A DNA stretch of 64,000 bases, from positions 1 to 64,000 of the forward strand of contig NZ_RQYT01000015.1 in NCBI RefSeq assembly GCF_003932785.1, written 5' to 3'. The DNA is from Arachnia propionica. Its GTDB lineage: Bacteria > Actinomycetota > Actinomycetes > Propionibacteriales > Propionibacteriaceae. Under the pieces are notes generated by a model. It was not told the origin of the DNA, searched no databases, and worked only from the letters and a program-made list of their open reading frames with translations. Made by a program: the position numbers and the translations under genes. Positions 17,637 through 26,240 of the stretch are shown here, piece after piece (position 1 is the first letter of the stretch; each line of letters opens with the position of its first letter).

Positions 17637-18224
17637 GTGGGTGACTGGATCGGACTCGTGGTGGCGCTGGCAGTGGGGGTGCCGCTTCTCCTCGCGGCGG
17701 TGTGGGGTGACGTGCGGCGACGCCGTCGCAGCGAGGGCCCCGTGGAGGACGCCGGGGTCGGCTACCTCACGGCCTCCGAGATTGCCGCCATGCCCGCCCC
17801 GCCCGCCGCGGCACGACACGACGTCGAGGCGGGGACCCTCCTGCCGTTGGGACACGCTGACCCCGGGTTCGCCGACGCCGACGGGAGGGTCGAGTTCTCC
17901 GACGCCCGGATCCTCATGATCCGGGGCGCCGGCCTGACGATGCGGGAACTCATGGTGCCCCTGTCGCGCCACCAGCCGCTGGTGATCGTCGCCGAGGAAC
18001 TCGACCCCGAACTCGTCGACACCCTCGTCGCGAATCGCCGGGCCCTGCACCTGCTCGTCGTGGCCGTGGTCACCCCCGGCGACGCAGGCATCGCGGAACT
18101 CACGGGGGCCGAGCCCCTCGACGTGTCGGACCTCAAGGCCGGCTACGTGCCTGAGGAGGCCCTCGGCCGCGCCGCCACCTGGGTCAGCGACGCGGAGACG
18201 ACGAGGATCGTCCCCGCTGAATGA
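17637..18224 (+). CDS. Membrane-anchored protein with a GroEL apical-domain-like fold
   Basis: 195 residues. An N-terminal membrane segment (IGLVVALAVGVPLLLAAVWG, residues 5-24) and an Arg-rich stop-transfer (RRRRR) suggest a single-pass protein with its main domain in the cytosol. The remainder lines up with the substrate-binding apical domain of GroEL: PLVIVAEELDPELVDTLVAN corresponds to the GroEL [20 protein letters not shown] segment, IAELTGAEPL to IATLTGG-V, and the end DAETTRIV to KDTTTIV. The equatorial ATPase and intermediate domains are absent, so it cannot be a chaperonin by itself. Function is unknown. GTG at 17637 lies 6 nt after CAATCT, a weak leaderless-type -10 box. Neighbours are a tRNA and a repeat region, giving no context. 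Confidence 0.72.
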   Translation: MGDWIGLVVALAVGVPLLLAAVWGDVRRRRRSEGPVEDAGVGYLTASEIAAMPAPPAAARHDVEAGTLLPLGHADPGFADADGRVEFSDARILMIRGAGLTMRELMVPLSRHQPLVIVAEELDPELVDTLVANRRALHLLVVAVVTPGDAGIAELTGAEPLDVSDLKAGYVPEEALGRAATWVSDAETTRIVPAE

Positions 18225-18304
18225 GGGATCGCGCCGCCCCCGGGCGTGTTCGGGGAGCCCGTGTAGGACGACACGAAGAGTTCTCCAGAAGAGCCTCATC
18301 CGTC

Positions 18305-18328
18305 ACAGCCCCGGCATGCCGGGGCTGT
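18305..18328. repeat. Perfect 24-nt palindrome
   Basis: The two halves of 18305-18328 are exact reverse complements (ACAGCCCCGGCA and TGCCGGGGCTGT). As RNA it gives a 10-pair stem with a CATG loop. It lies 80 nt after the apical-domain gene and could end its transcript, although no T run follows. Confidence 0.55.
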
Positions 18329-18353
18329 TGTGCCTTCGTGGGTGCATCGCCAT

Positions 18354-18430
18354 GGTCACGAATCGCCGTGCTGCTTCCATGGCACCGTTGACATCGCGAT
18401 CTCACCGAAGCAAAGCGGCGATTCGTGACC
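18354..18430. repeat. Long imperfect inverted repeat (MITE- or REP-like)
   Basis: The 15-nt arm GGTCACGAATCGCCG (18354-18368) is repeated exactly in reverse complement at 18416-18430. After a 3-by-3 mismatch the pairing resumes with TGCTTC/GAAGCA, so the hairpin has about 21 pairs. No open frame lies inside. It is one of three structures stacked in this 400-nt gene-free interval. Confidence 0.6.
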
Positions 18431-18499
18431 ACCTCGTCCTTCAGTCACCCCGTCCAGCGGGCCTCCCGCTCCCCCCGTCGGCCTCCTCACCGTGCTGAT

Positions 18500-18602
18500 T
18501 CGCCTGCCTTGGGTCGGAAACGCCTGCCTTCTTTCACTTCGCCTGCCGAACAAGACGGGCGAGCCGCCGACAAGGCAGGCGAACCACACCCAAGGCAGGC
18601 GA
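18500..18602. repeat. Array of CGCCTGCC boxes before the CDF gene
   Basis: CGCCTGCCTT occurs at 18501 and 18521, CGCCTGCC at 18540, and the reverse complement AAGGCAGGCG at 18572 and 18592. Neighbouring boxes are 19-20 nt apart, about two helical turns. The outer copies extend to an exact 15-nt inverted repeat (18500-18514 and 18588-18602). It ends 36 nt before the CDF start, so it may be an operator array or a structured leader. Confidence 0.6.
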
Positions 18603-18638
18603 GTTGCCACCTGGGGCGTCAGGCGCAACGATGGCTCG

Positions 18639-19553
18639 GTGACCCAGGAGAAGCACCAGGACCTGAGCCGATACGGGTGGATCGCCGTCGGCGCCGCCCT
18701 CGCCACCATCCTGCTCAAGGCAGGGGCCTGGCTCGTCACCGGGTCCGTCGGCCTCCTCGCGGATGCCGCCGAGTCCGTGGTCAACCTCGTCGCCGCCATC
18801 GTGGCTCTCATCGCCCTGAAGATCGCCGCCAAACCCGCCGACCACAACCACCACTTCGGGCACACCAAGGCCGAGTACTTCTCCGCGGGGGCGGAGGGGC
18901 TCATGATCTTCATCGCCGCCGCCTCCATCATCGTCTTCGCGGTGCAGCGGTTGCTGTCCCCCCAGCCCCTGGAACAGGTCGGTGTCGGTCTCGCGATCTC
19001 CGTCGTCGCCTCCGTCATCAACGGGGCGGTCGCGCTGCTGCTGCTCCGTGCCGGGGAACGGCACAACTCCATCACCCTGCGGGCCGACGGCAAGCACCTC
19101 ATGACCGACGTCCACACCTCCGCGGGCGTCCTCGTCGGCATCGGCCTGGTGTGGCTGACCAAGTGGGACTGGCTCGACCCCGTCGTGGCGATCGCCGTCG
19201 GCATCAACATCCTGTTCACCGGCTACAACCTGGTCAAGGAGTCCACGGCCGGGCTCATGGACATCGCGCTGCCCGAGGCCGACAACGAGCGGCTCCGGGC
19301 CATCCTGCGTTCCCACACCCGGGAGGGCATCGACTTCCACCACCTGCGGACCAGGGAATCAGGGGCGCGTCAGTTCATGGAGTTTCACCTGCTCGTTCCG
19401 GGGGAGTGGAGTGTCAAACGCGGCCACGACTTCCTCGAGGACCTCGTCGACGAGATCGTCCTGGAGTTCCCGCGCATGAGCGTCACGGGACACCTGGAGC
19501 CCGTCGAGGACCCCCGCAGCTACGAGGACGGGGTGGAGCCGTTCACGGGGTGA
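18639..19553 (+). CDS. Cation diffusion facilitator (CDF) metal exporter
   Basis: 304-residue membrane transporter with six hydrophobic segments in the first 210 residues and a cytosolic C-terminal domain. The segment LLADAAESVVNLVAA and the conserved PADHNHHFGHTKAEYFSAG after TM2 identify a FieF/ZT-type CDF protein. TM5 region KHLMTDVHTSAGV provides the His and Asp (spaced by four) expected for metal binding. CDF proteins export zinc, iron, manganese or cobalt by proton exchange; the metal cannot be read from sequence. GTG 18639 is chosen because it starts just before the conserved DLSRYGWIAVGAALAT; a longer frame would run through the repeat array. The end overlaps the convergent PPDK-regulator gene by 11 nt. 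Confidence 0.85.
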   Translation: MTQEKHQDLSRYGWIAVGAALATILLKAGAWLVTGSVGLLADAAESVVNLVAAIVALIALKIAAKPADHNHHFGHTKAEYFSAGAEGLMIFIAAASIIVFAVQRLLSPQPLEQVGVGLAISVVASVINGAVALLLLRAGERHNSITLRADGKHLMTDVHTSAGVLVGIGLVWLTKWDWLDPVVAIAVGINILFTGYNLVKESTAGLMDIALPEADNERLRAILRSHTREGIDFHHLRTRESGARQFMEFHLLVPGEWSVKRGHDFLEDLVDEIVLEFPRMSVTGHLEPVEDPRSYEDGVEPFTG

Positions 19554-20421
19554 TCCGCAGCTGCCCCGCCGGACGGCGGAGCTGTGCCCCGGCCTTCCGG
19601 GCGCGCTCATCGACGATGTCGATGATCCGGGCAGCCGCCTCCTCCAGCGCCAGACCGGTCGTGTCGATGATCGGTGCGGACAGCCGACGCTGGATCTTGC
19701 CCACCTCGTCCAGCTCGTCGTAGATCTTCACCAGATCGGCGTAGCCGTCCCGCGTCCCGAACCCGCCGAGACCCTGGACCCGCCGGGAGCGGATCTGCAG
19801 CAACCGCTCCGCGTCGATGGTGAGACCGACGATCCGCCACCGGTCGATGCCGAACAACTCCTGGGGCGGTGTGATTCCCGGAACCAGCGGCACGTTGACC
19901 GTCTTGTAGCCGAGGTACCCCAGATAGATCGACAACGGGGTCTTCCCCGACCGTGACGCGCCGATGAGGCAGATGTCGCACTCCCTGAGCGCGGCGGGCA
20001 TGGCGCCGTCGTCGTTGCGGATCGCGAACTCCATCGCGGAGATCCGGACGAAGTAGTCCGCCTCGACCCCCACCGGACGCATCGGCACCTCATCCGCGGT
20101 GTGACCGGAGATCCGCTCCAGCGCGCCCAGCGCATCCCCCATGAGATCGGTGTAGGGCAGCCCGAGATCCTCGCAGGCGTTGATGACGAGACTGCGCAGC
20201 TCCGCGTTGACCAGGGTGAAGAAGACGGCGATCGGCCGGTCGGAACGTTCCTTCAGCGTGGTGAGGGCCTTCACCATCGCCTCCATCCGACCCAACCGCG
20301 GATGGCGGATGATCTCGAAGTGGGCATCCGGGAACTGGGCCCGTGCGGCCCGGGCCAGCCGCACCGCCGTCTCGCCCGTCGAATCAGCCAGGACGTGGAT
20401 CTCCAGATCGCCTTTGGTCAT
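19543..20421 (-). CDS. ppsR: Pyruvate, phosphate dikinase regulatory protein (kinase/phosphorylase)
   Basis: 292-residue member of the DUF299 family. These bifunctional enzymes inactivate pyruvate phosphate dikinase (or PEP synthase) by ADP-dependent phosphorylation of a threonine and reactivate it by Pi-dependent phosphorolysis. The family P-loop is present as GASRSGKTPLSIYLG, and the start ILADSTGETA (here VLADSTGETA) and the phrase GLTIDAERLLQIRSRR are typical. The target enzyme is in this window at 45170-47824 and carries the target threonine next to its catalytic histidine. ATG 20421 is preceded by TAGCGT with a 6-nt spacer, so the message is probably leaderless. The gene symbol follows usage for this family and may be replaced by a PPDK-specific name. 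Confidence 0.9.
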   Translation of the reverse strand: MTKGDLEIHVLADSTGETAVRLARAARAQFPDAHFEIIRHPRLGRMEAMVKALTTLKERSDRPIAVFFTLVNAELRSLVINACEDLGLPYTDLMGDALGALERISGHTADEVPMRPVGVEADYFVRISAMEFAIRNDDGAMPAALRECDICLIGASRSGKTPLSIYLGYLGYKTVNVPLVPGITPPQELFGIDRWRIVGLTIDAERLLQIRSRRVQGLGGFGTRDGYADLVKIYDELDEVGKIQRRLSAPIIDTTGLALEEAAARIIDIVDERARKAGAQLRRPAGQLRITP

Positions 20422-20427
20422 GGCCCA

Positions 20428-20433
20428 ACGCTA
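20428..20433 (-). promoter_or_regulatory. Leaderless-type -10 box of the PPDK regulator
   Basis: TAGCGT on the minus strand, 6 nt before ATG at 20421; no ribosome site is visible between them. Confidence 0.5.
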
Positions 20434-20466
20434 CAGGGAAGCAGCCACCGGGGAGGGGCGGGGACC

Positions 20467-23400
20467 TCATCCCTGCGTGATGACCACCTCGTTGATCGTG
20501 GAACGGAACCGTCCCTCCTGGACCTGCGGCAGCTTCGTCAGGTACACCAGCAGGTACCGTGCCTTGACCGGCTGCTCCGGGGTGAGGGTGGCCTCGGTGG
20601 GGGCGTCGGCGAGCTTCGCGACGACCTCCCACTGGTCCTGCCGATCCATGGGGGCCTTGGCGGCGCCCGCCTGCTTCGGCACCCTGAGCTCAACGTCCTG
20701 GCCCGCGTCGGCGAACAGCAGCTGCACGGAGGCCACGGGTGCCTCCACCCCGAGATCCAGCACCAGCCCGACGCCGGGCTTCTCGCCGCCCATGTCGGGG
20801 CGGTTCCGGTACCTGGCCGTCGACCAGCCCGTGCCGGGATCCCCGTCGAGAACCAGCGGGGCGTCCTCGGGATTCTCGTCCCCGGAGCCGTTGTCGGCCG
20901 TGGGATCGAACGACGTGGCGCTGATCCGCAGCTCGACCGGTGCGGGTGGAGCCTCCGTCGCATCGCTCGTGGCGTCGCCGGTGGTCGTCGACGCCGCCGG
21001 CGGGACGGCCGCCTCCTTGGGTTTCTGGTTGAGCGCCGCGATCACCAGGCAGATGATGAGGGTGCACAGGGAGAGCACCAGCACCGTCAGGACCAGCGGA
21101 CGGCCGGTCCGGGAGTTCGGCGACTCCCCGTGCTCCTGGTCGGTGTGGCGTGACCGTGGTGTCTGGGGGGCGGCCGGCGGTGGCGGCGGTACCTTCACCG
21201 CCTGCTGCACCGAGGTGGGGCGCTCCGCCTCCGGGTCGGCGACGGGATCCGGGATCGGCTCCAGGGCCGGCCTCGGGCGGGGGTGCCCCTCCGGGTTCTG
21301 CCGGGCCAGACGGACCCGGGCCTCCAGATTCGAGGAGGCGTCCGCGCCACCCAGCACCTCGTCGAGGCGGGCCGCCAGCTGGGACGTCGTGGTGATCCGT
21401 GGGTCCGAGACCGCCCCCCTCAACGTCAACGTGGCCGAACAGATGCGGTCCAGGGCGGGGGAGACCCCCGACGTCACGGTGTGCGCAGGAGCGGTCTCGC
21501 CCGCGATGATCGGGGCCGCCGGCAGTCCCCAGGCCGAGGCCCCGGGCCAGTGCCGCACGAGCATCGCGTACAGCAGGCTCGCGAGCCCGCGCACGTCGTT
21601 GGCCTCGCGGTCCCCCCAACTCGTCGTCCGGCCGGCGTTGATGCCTGCCTCCACCCCGAAGCCCACCAGCTTCACGGCGCCCAGCGTGGTGATGACCACG
21701 TTGTCGGGGTTCAACTGCTCATGGAACAGGCCCTGTGCGTGCAGCGAGGTGAGCGCGTCCGCGAGTTCCCGCACGACCCAAGCCGCCTCGACCGTGCTGA
21801 ACGAACCGAAACGCAGCAGGTCGGTCAGCGAGGCCCCCTTCGCGTACTCGCACACCACGTAGCCGCCGAGACCCCGGATGTCGTCGTCGACGCTCACCGC
21901 GTCGAGGACCCTGAGGAACCGTGAATCCGTGGCGGTCGCACCCTTCCGGGCGGACTGCAGCAGCCCCTCGATGTGAGGGCTGTCGGCCGGGATGACATGG
22001 GCGACGACGTCCCGGGAGAGGACCATGTCGTGGGCACGCCACGTCTCCACGCCACTGCGCACCGCGAGGATCTCCTCGATCCGGAAACGGGTGGAGAGCA
22101 GATCGCCCGGCTGGAGCAACGAGTCGACCCCCTGGGAGGCCTCCGGGCGCGCCTGCCAGACGACGCTGGGCTCCGTTGGCTCGTCGACGACGGCAGGCAG
22201 CACCGTCGTGTCCGTCGAATCCTCCATCTCGATCCGCTGTGAGATCGGGGGCAGGACCGGCTCCTCCGCCTGCCTCCGGTGATGGTTCGGCATCCGGGCC
22301 ATGTCCCACCCGTTGTAGCCGCCGTCGGCGATGATCGTGTGGATGCTCGTCGGCATCATGTCGTCGACGAGGGCTGCCGCCGTGGCGGGTTCCAGGGCGA
22401 TGGTGGGGCGCAGCGACTCCGAGTCCTCCTCCGCGACCCCCGGATCCGCCGCGGGTCGGCGTCCGCCCAGCCGGTTCCGCACGAGATCCGTCATGCTGCG
22501 CAGCTCGCGCACCTTGAGGAGCTTTCCGACGGTGGCGTAGATGGCGCCGAGGAAACCGCCCCCCACGAGCATCGCGAGCAGGGGACCGAGGACGCTGCCG
22601 GACAGCGCCCCCATGATCCAGTCGGCGAGGAACCACGCCACCACCGAGCCGAGGGCGGCCCCGAGCGACAGCCGAGCGATGTGCAGCAGCAGATCCCGCC
22701 CGTTGAGGCCCGGCACGTGCTGCCGCAGCTTCCGCCAGCTCAGCTGCACCCCCACGAAATAGGACACCGAGTACGCCAGGGCCAGCGCCGCGGCCGTCCA
22801 CAGCGGGTTTCCCACGAGATGGACCAGAGCCAGGGCAGCCACGGCATTGACGGCCGCGATGATGCACTGCAACAGGAACGGGGTGCGGGTGTCCTCCAGG
22901 GCGTAGAAGGTGCGCAGGCACACGAACTGGACGGTGAACGGGATGAGACCCACCGCGAATGCCATGAGCGTCCAGGCGATGAGCACCGCGTCACGGGACC
23001 CCTGCCCGTGGCCGAACAGCAGCACCGACATCGGGCCGGACAAGGCGATGAAGGCGAACGAGGCGGGGACCAGGGCGATCAGGGCCAGCCGCAGGGTCTT
23101 CCGGGCCTCCTGGGCGACCCCGTCGAGATCCCCGGCCGCCGCCAGCCGTGACGCGTTCGGCAGCATGGCGGTCGCGAGGGAGACGGTGATGAGGGAGTGG
23201 GGGAGGATCCACATCAGGTGGGCGTTGGCGTAGACGCTCGAGCCGCCGCCCGCCCCCGTCGCCGTCGCCGAGGTCGCCAGCCGGTTCACGAGGATGAGCA
23301 CCAGCTGGTTGACCGCGACGAAACCGAGGGTCCACTTCGCCAGGTGGAACGTGTGGCCGAGGCCGACCCCCCGGAGGTCGAAGCGGGGACGGAAACGGAA

Positions 23401-24114
23401 ACCGACCTTCTTGATGAAGGGGACGAGAACCAGTGTCTGGATCACGATGCCGACCGTCGAGCCGAGCCCGAGCAGCAGGATCTGGGGCTGCGTGAACGGG
23501 CCCCCGTGATCCCCGGCGTTGCCCCACACCACGAGGTAGATCCCCAGCACCATGAGCGAGACGACGTTGTTCGCGATCGGCGCCCACATCATCGGCCCGA
23601 ACTGGTCCCGTGCGTTGAGGACCTGGCCGAACAGGAAGAACACCCCGTAGAAGAAGATCTGCGGCAGGGTGCAGTAGGCGAGCGCCACCATCGAGGCGTA
23701 CTGGTCGGTCAGCTCGGGGGCCCGCCAGGCCGAATCGGAGTAGAACGACGTCACGACGGGGGCCGCCAGGGTCATGAGGGCGGCCACCGCGCCGATGACC
23801 AGCATGAAGGCCGTGATGACCCGGTTCGTGTACGCCTCGCCCCCGTCCTCGTCATGACGGATGGCGCGCACCATCTGCGGCACGAGCACCGTGTTGAGGG
23901 CGCCACCGGCGAACAGGATGTACAGGGCGTTGGGGATGGTGGTGGCGATCGAGAGGATGTCCGCCTGGCGGGTGCCGTTGCCGAGGATGAAGGCGATGAG
24001 CATCACGCGGATGATGCCGAGGGCGCGCGAGACGAGGGTGCCGGCCGCCATGAGGACGCTCGCGGACAGAAGCTTCCGCGTGCTGCTGACCCCGCCCTTG
24101 TTGCTACTGCTCAC
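20467..24114 (-). CDS. murJ: MurJ/MviN lipid II flippase fused to a pseudokinase
   Basis: 1215 residues. The first 530 form the MurJ/MviN fold with about 14 membrane segments (start SSTRKLLSASVLMAAGTLVSR), the flippase for lipid II. A linker leads to a kinase-like domain at about 650-900 (LLSTRFRIEEILAVRSG onward) that has lost its catalytic residues: HRD is replaced by LFHEQLNPDNVV, DFG by VGFG, and the VAIK lysine by VVAHVI, so it is a pseudokinase. A further membrane segment (VLTVLVLSLCTLIICLVIA) and a secreted beta-rich domain follow, as in mycobacterial MviN, where the pseudokinase recruits a partner to control wall synthesis. GTG 24114 overlaps the DUF6049 gene by 11 nt; the same pair occurs in mycobacteria. 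Confidence 0.9.
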   Translation of the reverse strand: MSSSNKGGVSSTRKLLSASVLMAAGTLVSRALGIIRVMLIAFILGNGTRQADILSIATTIPNALYILFAGGALNTVLVPQMVRAIRHDEDGGEAYTNRVITAFMLVIGAVAALMTLAAPVVTSFYSDSAWRAPELTDQYASMVALAYCTLPQIFFYGVFFLFGQVLNARDQFGPMMWAPIANNVVSLMVLGIYLVVWGNAGDHGGPFTQPQILLLGLGSTVGIVIQTLVLVPFIKKVGFRFRPRFDLRGVGLGHTFHLAKWTLGFVAVNQLVLILVNRLATSATATGAGGGSSVYANAHLMWILPHSLITVSLATAMLPNASRLAAAGDLDGVAQEARKTLRLALIALVPASFAFIALSGPMSVLLFGHGQGSRDAVLIAWTLMAFAVGLIPFTVQFVCLRTFYALEDTRTPFLLQCIIAAVNAVAALALVHLVGNPLWTAAALALAYSVSYFVGVQLSWRKLRQHVPGLNGRDLLLHIARLSLGAALGSVVAWFLADWIMGALSGSVLGPLLAMLVGGGFLGAIYATVGKLLKVRELRSMTDLVRNRLGGRRPAADPGVAEEDSESLRPTIALEPATAAALVDDMMPTSIHTIIADGGYNGWDMARMPNHHRRQAEEPVLPPISQRIEMEDSTDTTVLPAVVDEPTEPSVVWQARPEASQGVDSLLQPGDLLSTRFRIEEILAVRSGVETWRAHDMVLSRDVVAHVIPADSPHIEGLLQSARKGATATDSRFLRVLDAVSVDDDIRGLGGYVVCEYAKGASLTDLLRFGSFSTVEAAWVVRELADALTSLHAQGLFHEQLNPDNVVITTLGAVKLVGFGVEAGINAGRTTSWGDREANDVRGLASLLYAMLVRHWPGASAWGLPAAPIIAGETAPAHTVTSGVSPALDRICSATLTLRGAVSDPRITTTSQLAARLDEVLGGADASSNLEARVRLARQNPEGHPRPRPALEPIPDPVADPEAERPTSVQQAVKVPPPPPAAPQTPRSRHTDQEHGESPNSRTGRPLVLTVLVLSLCTLIICLVIAALNQKPKEAAVPPAASTTTGDATSDATEAPPAPVELRISATSFDPTADNGSGDENPEDAPLVLDGDPGTGWSTARYRNRPDMGGEKPGVGLVLDLGVEAPVASVQLLFADAGQDVELRVPKQAGAAKAPMDRQDQWEVVAKLADAPTEATLTPEQPVKARYLLVYLTKLPQVQEGRFRSTINEVVITQG

Positions 24115-26005
24115 GACTCTCCCTGGCCTGTTCCTTCTGCACCGTTCTGATCCGCAGCAGGGTGCCTCCCAGCACCACTGCACCGGAGACAATGATGATG
24201 ATCCAGCCGACGCGCCCGAAACCCGTTGCCGTGACCTCCACAGGGATGACAGGTCCGAACCTGGTGCCGCTGGGGGTGGACAGCTGGGCGGACACGGTGA
24301 CCACCCCGTTCGCCTTCGCCACGGGGGCGATGCTCACCGTCTGCTGCTCGCCCGGGGCGATCGTGACGACCTCCGTCGCGGGGATGTAGATCCTCGTCGG
24401 GGAGTTGCTGGTGAACTCGACCCGCAACCGCACCGGTTCCTGCAGCGGGTTGCTGACCGTCATCGGGAAGACGTTGCGATCGGAACCCATGACGAACTGG
24501 CTGGCGGAGGTGAGCCGGATCTGCGCCGCGTCGACATCCCCGCTGGGATGGGCCGAGATGAACTCCAGTGCCTCCTTCTCCGAGTCGAAGTCCGCGCTGT
24601 TGGCCAGGGCGGCCCGGGTGGCGTTGAGACCGGTCCGGTCCGTCCCCGTCAGTTCCTCCAGCAGCTGGGACTCGCTGAACAGCTCCTGGGAACGGGTCAG
24701 CAGGGAACGCCACGGCGTTGCCGAGGCGGGATCCACCTCGAAGTGGGCGGCCTCCCTCGGAACCGGCAGCGCCACCGGGGTCTCGGCGTCGGGGATGAGT
24801 GGGAGCCGGGTCAGTTCCGACGCGCTGCGTGCCAGGTGGACACGGGTGTTGCCGCGCAGGATCTCGTCGGCGAGGCGACGCTGGGTCACCTGGACGGGGG
24901 ATGTGGTGGAGCCGGGGCCGATGCCCGGGCGGCCGAGTGGATCCACCAGCAGCCCCGATGTTGAGGAGCCACCGATCGTGCCGCTGGAGACGAGGTTGTC
25001 ACCGAGGACCCAGCGGTAGCCGGAGCGGGCCAGGATGAGGGCGAGATCCTCGTTCGCGTGGTTCCCCAGATCCGCGGCGAGCGGCAGGGAGGCGAGCTGC
25101 GCCATCTCGGAGGCCTGCAGCGCCGTCTCCGACCAACCGAGGGCCGTCTCGAACTCACTGAGCGAGCCCGTTGCGTGAAGGCGAGGCAGGTCGGGGTTGC
25201 CGAACGGCAGCCGTATCACCCGGCCCTGGGAGACGAGGCTCCGGACCCGTTCGAGGAAACGCCCGGCCAGTGGGTTCCCCGGCTCCTCCGCGCCCGCCAC
25301 CTCGTGATCCGAGGCCAGGACGGTCAGTTCGGCGAGGAGGGCCGGATCCACCAGTAGCAAGCGGTGGGGCTCCTCCGCGGCGGACAGGAGGGCGTCGAGA
25401 TCCCCCTCGATCCTTTGCGCCAGGGAGTGGTCCACGAAGTTCCTCTCCCCGAACAGGGTGGGGCGATGGGTCAGCTTCACCACGCTCGCCACGGGGAGCT
25501 TCGCAGTGGTGGCGGGGGCGAGGATCCGGCCCCGGCCGACGGTGGTGCGCCCCCGGTTCTCGCGCGTCGCCCGGACGTGGACTCCCAGCAGGTACACCGC
25601 GTCATCCTGGTCCAGGGTGAGATCCCCGATGGTCGCGCTGACCTGGAAGGTCGTCGACTCGCCGGGGGCGAGGGCCTCGACGAACATGACGTTCGCCTCG
25701 TTCAGCAGCCGCCTGCCCAGGGGATTCTCCGGCGAGGATGCCAGGGCGGTGTCGAGGTCGTCGAGCGAGACGAGGGGCTCGGTGTCCCGCCAGAAGTGGA
25801 TGGTGAGGTCCGTCAGGGTGTCGGAGGTCGTGTTCCGAACCGTGCCGGTCAGGGTGACCACCTGATCGGGCTGGTCGAGCCGGAGCAGGCTGGGCGCGAA
25901 GGAATCGAAGTTCACCTCCACACTCCCGTCAGCCCGCGCCGGGGAAAGGCCGAGGGACAGCGCCGCCATCACCAGCAGCACGCAGAACACCAGCCTTCTC
26001 ATCAC
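24104..26005 (-). CDS. DUF6049 family secreted membrane-anchored protein
   Basis: 633 residues. The start VMRRLVFCVLLVMAALSLGLSPARADG is a signal peptide. The body is an extracellular region with CARDB-like beta segments (VVTLTGTVRNTTSDTLTDL) and a long alpha/beta core. One membrane segment (VGWIIIIVSGAVVLGGTLL) lies near the end, followed by a short basic tail. The gene immediately precedes murJ and overlaps it by 11 nt, the conserved actinobacterial order (Rv3909-Rv3910 in M. tuberculosis), so a role in the lipid II flippase complex is likely but unproven. The start GTG at 26005 is preferred to ATG 26002 because TACGAT lies 6 nt upstream, a leaderless arrangement; they differ by one residue. 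Confidence 0.82.
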   Translation of the reverse strand: MMRRLVFCVLLVMAALSLGLSPARADGSVEVNFDSFAPSLLRLDQPDQVVTLTGTVRNTTSDTLTDLTIHFWRDTEPLVSLDDLDTALASSPENPLGRRLLNEANVMFVEALAPGESTTFQVSATIGDLTLDQDDAVYLLGVHVRATRENRGRTTVGRGRILAPATTAKLPVASVVKLTHRPTLFGERNFVDHSLAQRIEGDLDALLSAAEEPHRLLLVDPALLAELTVLASDHEVAGAEEPGNPLAGRFLERVRSLVSQGRVIRLPFGNPDLPRLHATGSLSEFETALGWSETALQASEMAQLASLPLAADLGNHANEDLALILARSGYRWVLGDNLVSSGTIGGSSTSGLLVDPLGRPGIGPGSTTSPVQVTQRRLADEILRGNTRVHLARSASELTRLPLIPDAETPVALPVPREAAHFEVDPASATPWRSLLTRSQELFSESQLLEELTGTDRTGLNATRAALANSADFDSEKEALEFISAHPSGDVDAAQIRLTSASQFVMGSDRNVFPMTVSNPLQEPVRLRVEFTSNSPTRIYIPATEVVTIAPGEQQTVSIAPVAKANGVVTVSAQLSTPSGTRFGPVIPVEVTATGFGRVGWIIIIVSGAVVLGGTLLRIRTVQKEQARESREQ

Positions 26006-26011
26006 CCGACC

Positions 26012-26017
26012 ATCGTA
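26012..26017 (-). promoter_or_regulatory. Leaderless-type -10 box of the DUF6049-murJ operon
   Basis: TACGAT on the minus strand, 6 nt before GTG at 26005. Confidence 0.5.
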
Positions 26018-26082
26018 GAACCTCCCGTCACATGGACGGACGGTTGACGTCTCCCACAACCCGCCGGATAGAGTTCCACCAT

Positions 26083-26166
26083 CGACAGGGGAGCGCAGCA
26101 GCGCTGAGAGTGCGGGCCACCGCAGACCCTCGAACCTGACCCGGTTAGGACCGGCGTAGGGAGTCG
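26083..26166 (+). promoter_or_regulatory. TPP riboswitch (THI element)
   Basis: All core parts are present in order: P1 strand CGAC (26083), the GGGGAGC segment, GCTGAGA, ACCCTCGAACCTGA, the P4/P5 part GGTTAGGACCGGCGTAGGGA and closing P1 strand GTCG (26163). It lies 75 nt upstream of the YkoE gene, so thiamine pyrophosphate should shut off this importer. Confidence 0.95.
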
Positions 26167-26240
26167 GGAATCTCATGTCGGCGCGCCGTGCGCCGACGTC
26201 CCTGAGGCATCCGGGAGACCGGCCGACCACAGGAGTCATC

